Shown here: positions 62,405 to 64,000 of the stretch, piece after piece
How positions within the stretch are numbered: the stretch's first letter is position 1
Layout of the letters: every line of letters starts with the position of its first letter
Source: Lutimonas halocynthiae
Lineage (GTDB): Bacteria > Bacteroidota > Bacteroidia > Flavobacteriales > Flavobacteriaceae
Reading direction: 5' to 3'
DNA length: 64,000 bases
Assembly: GCF_030409835.1 (NCBI RefSeq)
Contig: NZ_JAUFQO010000002.1
Coordinates: forward strand, 1-64,000
Program-made: the position numbers and the translations under genes
The notes under the pieces: generated by a model
Database searches by the model: none
What the model was told of the DNA's origin: nothing
The model's input: the letters and a program-made list of their open reading frames with translations, nothing else

Positions 62405-64000
62405 ATGAAAACCAAACTGAGCCTATTTATTTTTGTATTATCGAGTTGTGTATTACTCGTCTTTTTATTCAAATCCGGAGCCATAAATGAGGTGCAAGCC
62501 AAAACAAAGGTGGGGATGAAGCCTATTAAATGTACATCGACTAATTTTCTATTAGATGAGATTGATTCAACAAAACAAGTTTCACCACTCTTTAAAAATC
62601 TTGGAGCTCATGAATTTAAAATAAATACAAGTTCATCACAAGCCCAGTTGTTTTTTAATCAAGGCTTAAACCTTGGCTTTGCATTTAACCATGCTGAATC
62701 ACACCGTTCTTTTTTAGAAGCTTCAAGGCTAGACCCTGGATCGGCCATGACTTATTGGGGGCAGGCTTTGGTTTTAGGTCCTAATATTAATGACCAGACA
62801 CCAACTATAGAAAGAAGACAAAAGGCCTATGAAGCGGTTCAGGAGGCTATGGATAAGAGCGTTAATACGAGTAAAAAAGAGAAGGCGCTTATCATTGCCT
62901 TGTCCTCTAGATATAGTCAAGACACGCTTGCAGATTTGAGTGACTTGAATATGGCCTATATGAATGCCATGAGTTCGGTTGCAGCTGATTTCCCAGAGGA
63001 TGCAGATGTTTTAACTTTATATGCCGCTTCAATCATGAATACCGTACCATGGGATTATTGGGACGAAGATGGAAATCCTTCTCCAAATATTCCTGAAGCT
63101 AAAAAAGCCCTTGAGAAAGCAGTCACATTAAACCCTGAACATCCTGGGGCGCATCATTACTATATTCATATGGTTGAATTACCAAAACCTGATCTGGCCG
63201 TTCCAAGCGCCGAAAAATTGATGTACTTAATGCCAGGAGCAGGGCATATGGTTCATATGCCTGGTCATGTGTATATGAGGGTAGGCAGGTATAAAGAGGC
63301 AGTCGAGGTAAATCAAGCCGCTATTTTAGTCGATGAGGATTATATTTCACAATGTTATTCTCAGGGCATGTATCCTTTGGGCTATTATCCGCATAATATC
63401 CATTTTTTATGGTCAGCGGCAAGTATGCTGGGTAATGAGAAATTATCAATTGATGCTGCAAAAAAAACAGCTGAAAAGGTATCACCGAGTTTGCTCGAAG
63501 GTGACAAAGTATTTGAAAATTTGGCTTCCACTCCCTTATTAGCTTATATAAGGTTTGGTAAATGGAACGAAATTCTAACTACTCCAGATCCAGGAGATTC
63601 TTATACTTATCTCAAAATGATTTGGAATTATTCCAGAGGAATAGCTTTTATACGTAAAGGAAATTTGAAGGAAGCACAGGAAGAATTAACAGCACTCGAG
63701 AATAGAGATAAAGAATTGGGTCATGAAAATATTGCCATAGTGGCTTATGAGTCGCTAGCAGGTGAGTTTAAGGCCGCTTCTGGAGATCTCTCTGCAGGCA
63801 TCACTCATTTACAAAATGCGGTAAAGTATGAGGATGAATTACCTTATAACGAACCCGCTGAATGGTATATTCCAACCAGGCAGCAATTAGGAGTCTTATT
63901 ATTGAAAGATGGAAATTTTGTAGAAGCTGAAAAAATCTACAGAGAAGACCTTGACTATTATAGACAAAATGGATGGTCGTTAATGGGTCTTCATGAAAGT
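62405..64000 (+). CDS. TPR-repeat exported protein, 3' end beyond window
   Basis: The frame starts at ATG 62405 (MKTKLSLFIFVLSSCVLLVF) and stays open for 532 codons to the window edge, so the C-terminus is missing. An N-terminal signal or anchor is followed by TPR-type helices: QAQLFFNQGLNLGFAFNHAE, EAKKALEKAVTLNPEHPGAHH and HMPGHVYMRVGRYKEAVEVN. The histidine-rich HYYIHMVE and HMVHMPGHVY segments are notable and recur in this family. Cellular role unknown. Confidence 0.88.
   Translation, partial: MKTKLSLFIFVLSSCVLLVFLFKSGAINEVQAKTKVGMKPIKCTSTNFLLDEIDSTKQVSPLFKNLGAHEFKINTSSSQAQLFFNQGLNLGFAFNHAESHRSFLEASRLDPGSAMTYWGQALVLGPNINDQTPTIERRQKAYEAVQEAMDKSVNTSKKEKALIIALSSRYSQDTLADLSDLNMAYMNAMSSVAADFPEDADVLTLYAASIMNTVPWDYWDEDGNPSPNIPEAKKALEKAVTLNPEHPGAHHYYIHMVELPKPDLAVPSAEKLMYLMPGAGHMVHMPGHVYMRVGRYKEAVEVNQAAILVDEDYISQCYSQGMYPLGYYPHNIHFLWSAASMLGNEKLSIDAAKKTAEKVSPSLLEGDKVFENLASTPLLAYIRFGKWNEILTTPDPGDSYTYLKMIWNYSRGIAFIRKGNLKEAQEELTALENRDKELGHENIAIVAYESLAGEFKAASGDLSAGITHLQNAVKYEDELPYNEPAEWYIPTRQQLGVLLLKDGNFVEAEKIYREDLDYYRQNGWSLMGLHES

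Noticed and set aside
1-64000. Search for CRISPR arrays, prophage, integrase or transposase genes
   Set aside because: None seen; repeats are small palindromes and tandem repeats without transposase genes.

Overview
The window looks like a low-GC chromosome segment of a Bacteroidota member, most likely class Flavobacteriia. The reasons are type IX secretion (T9SS) C-terminal sorting domains, promoters of the TTTG / TAnnTTTG type, TTG and GTG starts without Shine-Dalgarno dependence, and core gene orders that I recall from Flavobacteriaceae (greA-HIT-histidine kinase-flavin reductase-DUF3127-aat; cyoE-cox III-cox III-cox IV-SCO-DUF420). All calls come from reading the sequence; no search was run.

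Region 1 (1-11.6 kb) is the AT-rich end of a surface-glycan or exopolysaccharide locus. It holds the tail of a T9SS surface protein, a FemAB-like transferase, a GINT1-like glycan enzyme, an MBOAT/SGNH O-acetylation pair, a GNAT plus beta-keto acid cleavage enzyme pair, a lipoprotein and an FAD oxidoreductase. Its right edge carries a degenerate tRNA-Cys with promoter and terminator, and a decayed second copy of the neighbouring DUF2797 gene, so the edge has a history of duplication.

Region 2 (11.7-23.3 kb) is mostly housekeeping: DUF2797, purK, greA, HIT protein, an orphan histidine kinase, flavin reductase, DUF3127, aat, MazG, aroA and an MscS channel. Repeats are scattered through it: an S23-type four-helix-bundle gene between inverted repeats, REP-like palindromes, and covarying hairpins after stop codons.

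Region 3 (23.3-32.8 kb) has two modules, each controlled by a divergent AraC-type regulator. One is phytanoyl-CoA-type dioxygenase, sodium:solute symporter and SDR; the other is arylsulfatase plus an outer-membrane protein. A TPR-like lipoprotein lies next to them.

Region 4 (33.1-44 kb) is the most unusual stretch. In one direction it encodes an FAD oxidoreductase fused to a cyclic-nucleotide-binding domain, an 1888-residue secreted protease-like protein with Asp-Glu-Ser in place of Asp-His-Ser, FKGLAN repeats, almost identical 98-residue MBG repeats and a T9SS tail, a TPR-membrane adenylate cyclase, an HD phosphohydrolase and a Cys-rich MerR regulator. Together they contain a possible cAMP maker, breaker and reader.

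Region 5 (44-56 kb) is envelope-related: an AsmA-like protein, an SDR, a secreted HExxH protein, a glutamine amidotransferase, an outer-membrane barrel, a glycine-zipper protein, a DUF4382 lipoprotein and small exported proteins, with further repeats and tRNA-Leu and tRNA-Gly. Region 6 (56.6-64 kb) is the respiratory assembly operon cyoE to DUF420, followed by an exported unknown and a TPR protein cut by the window edge.
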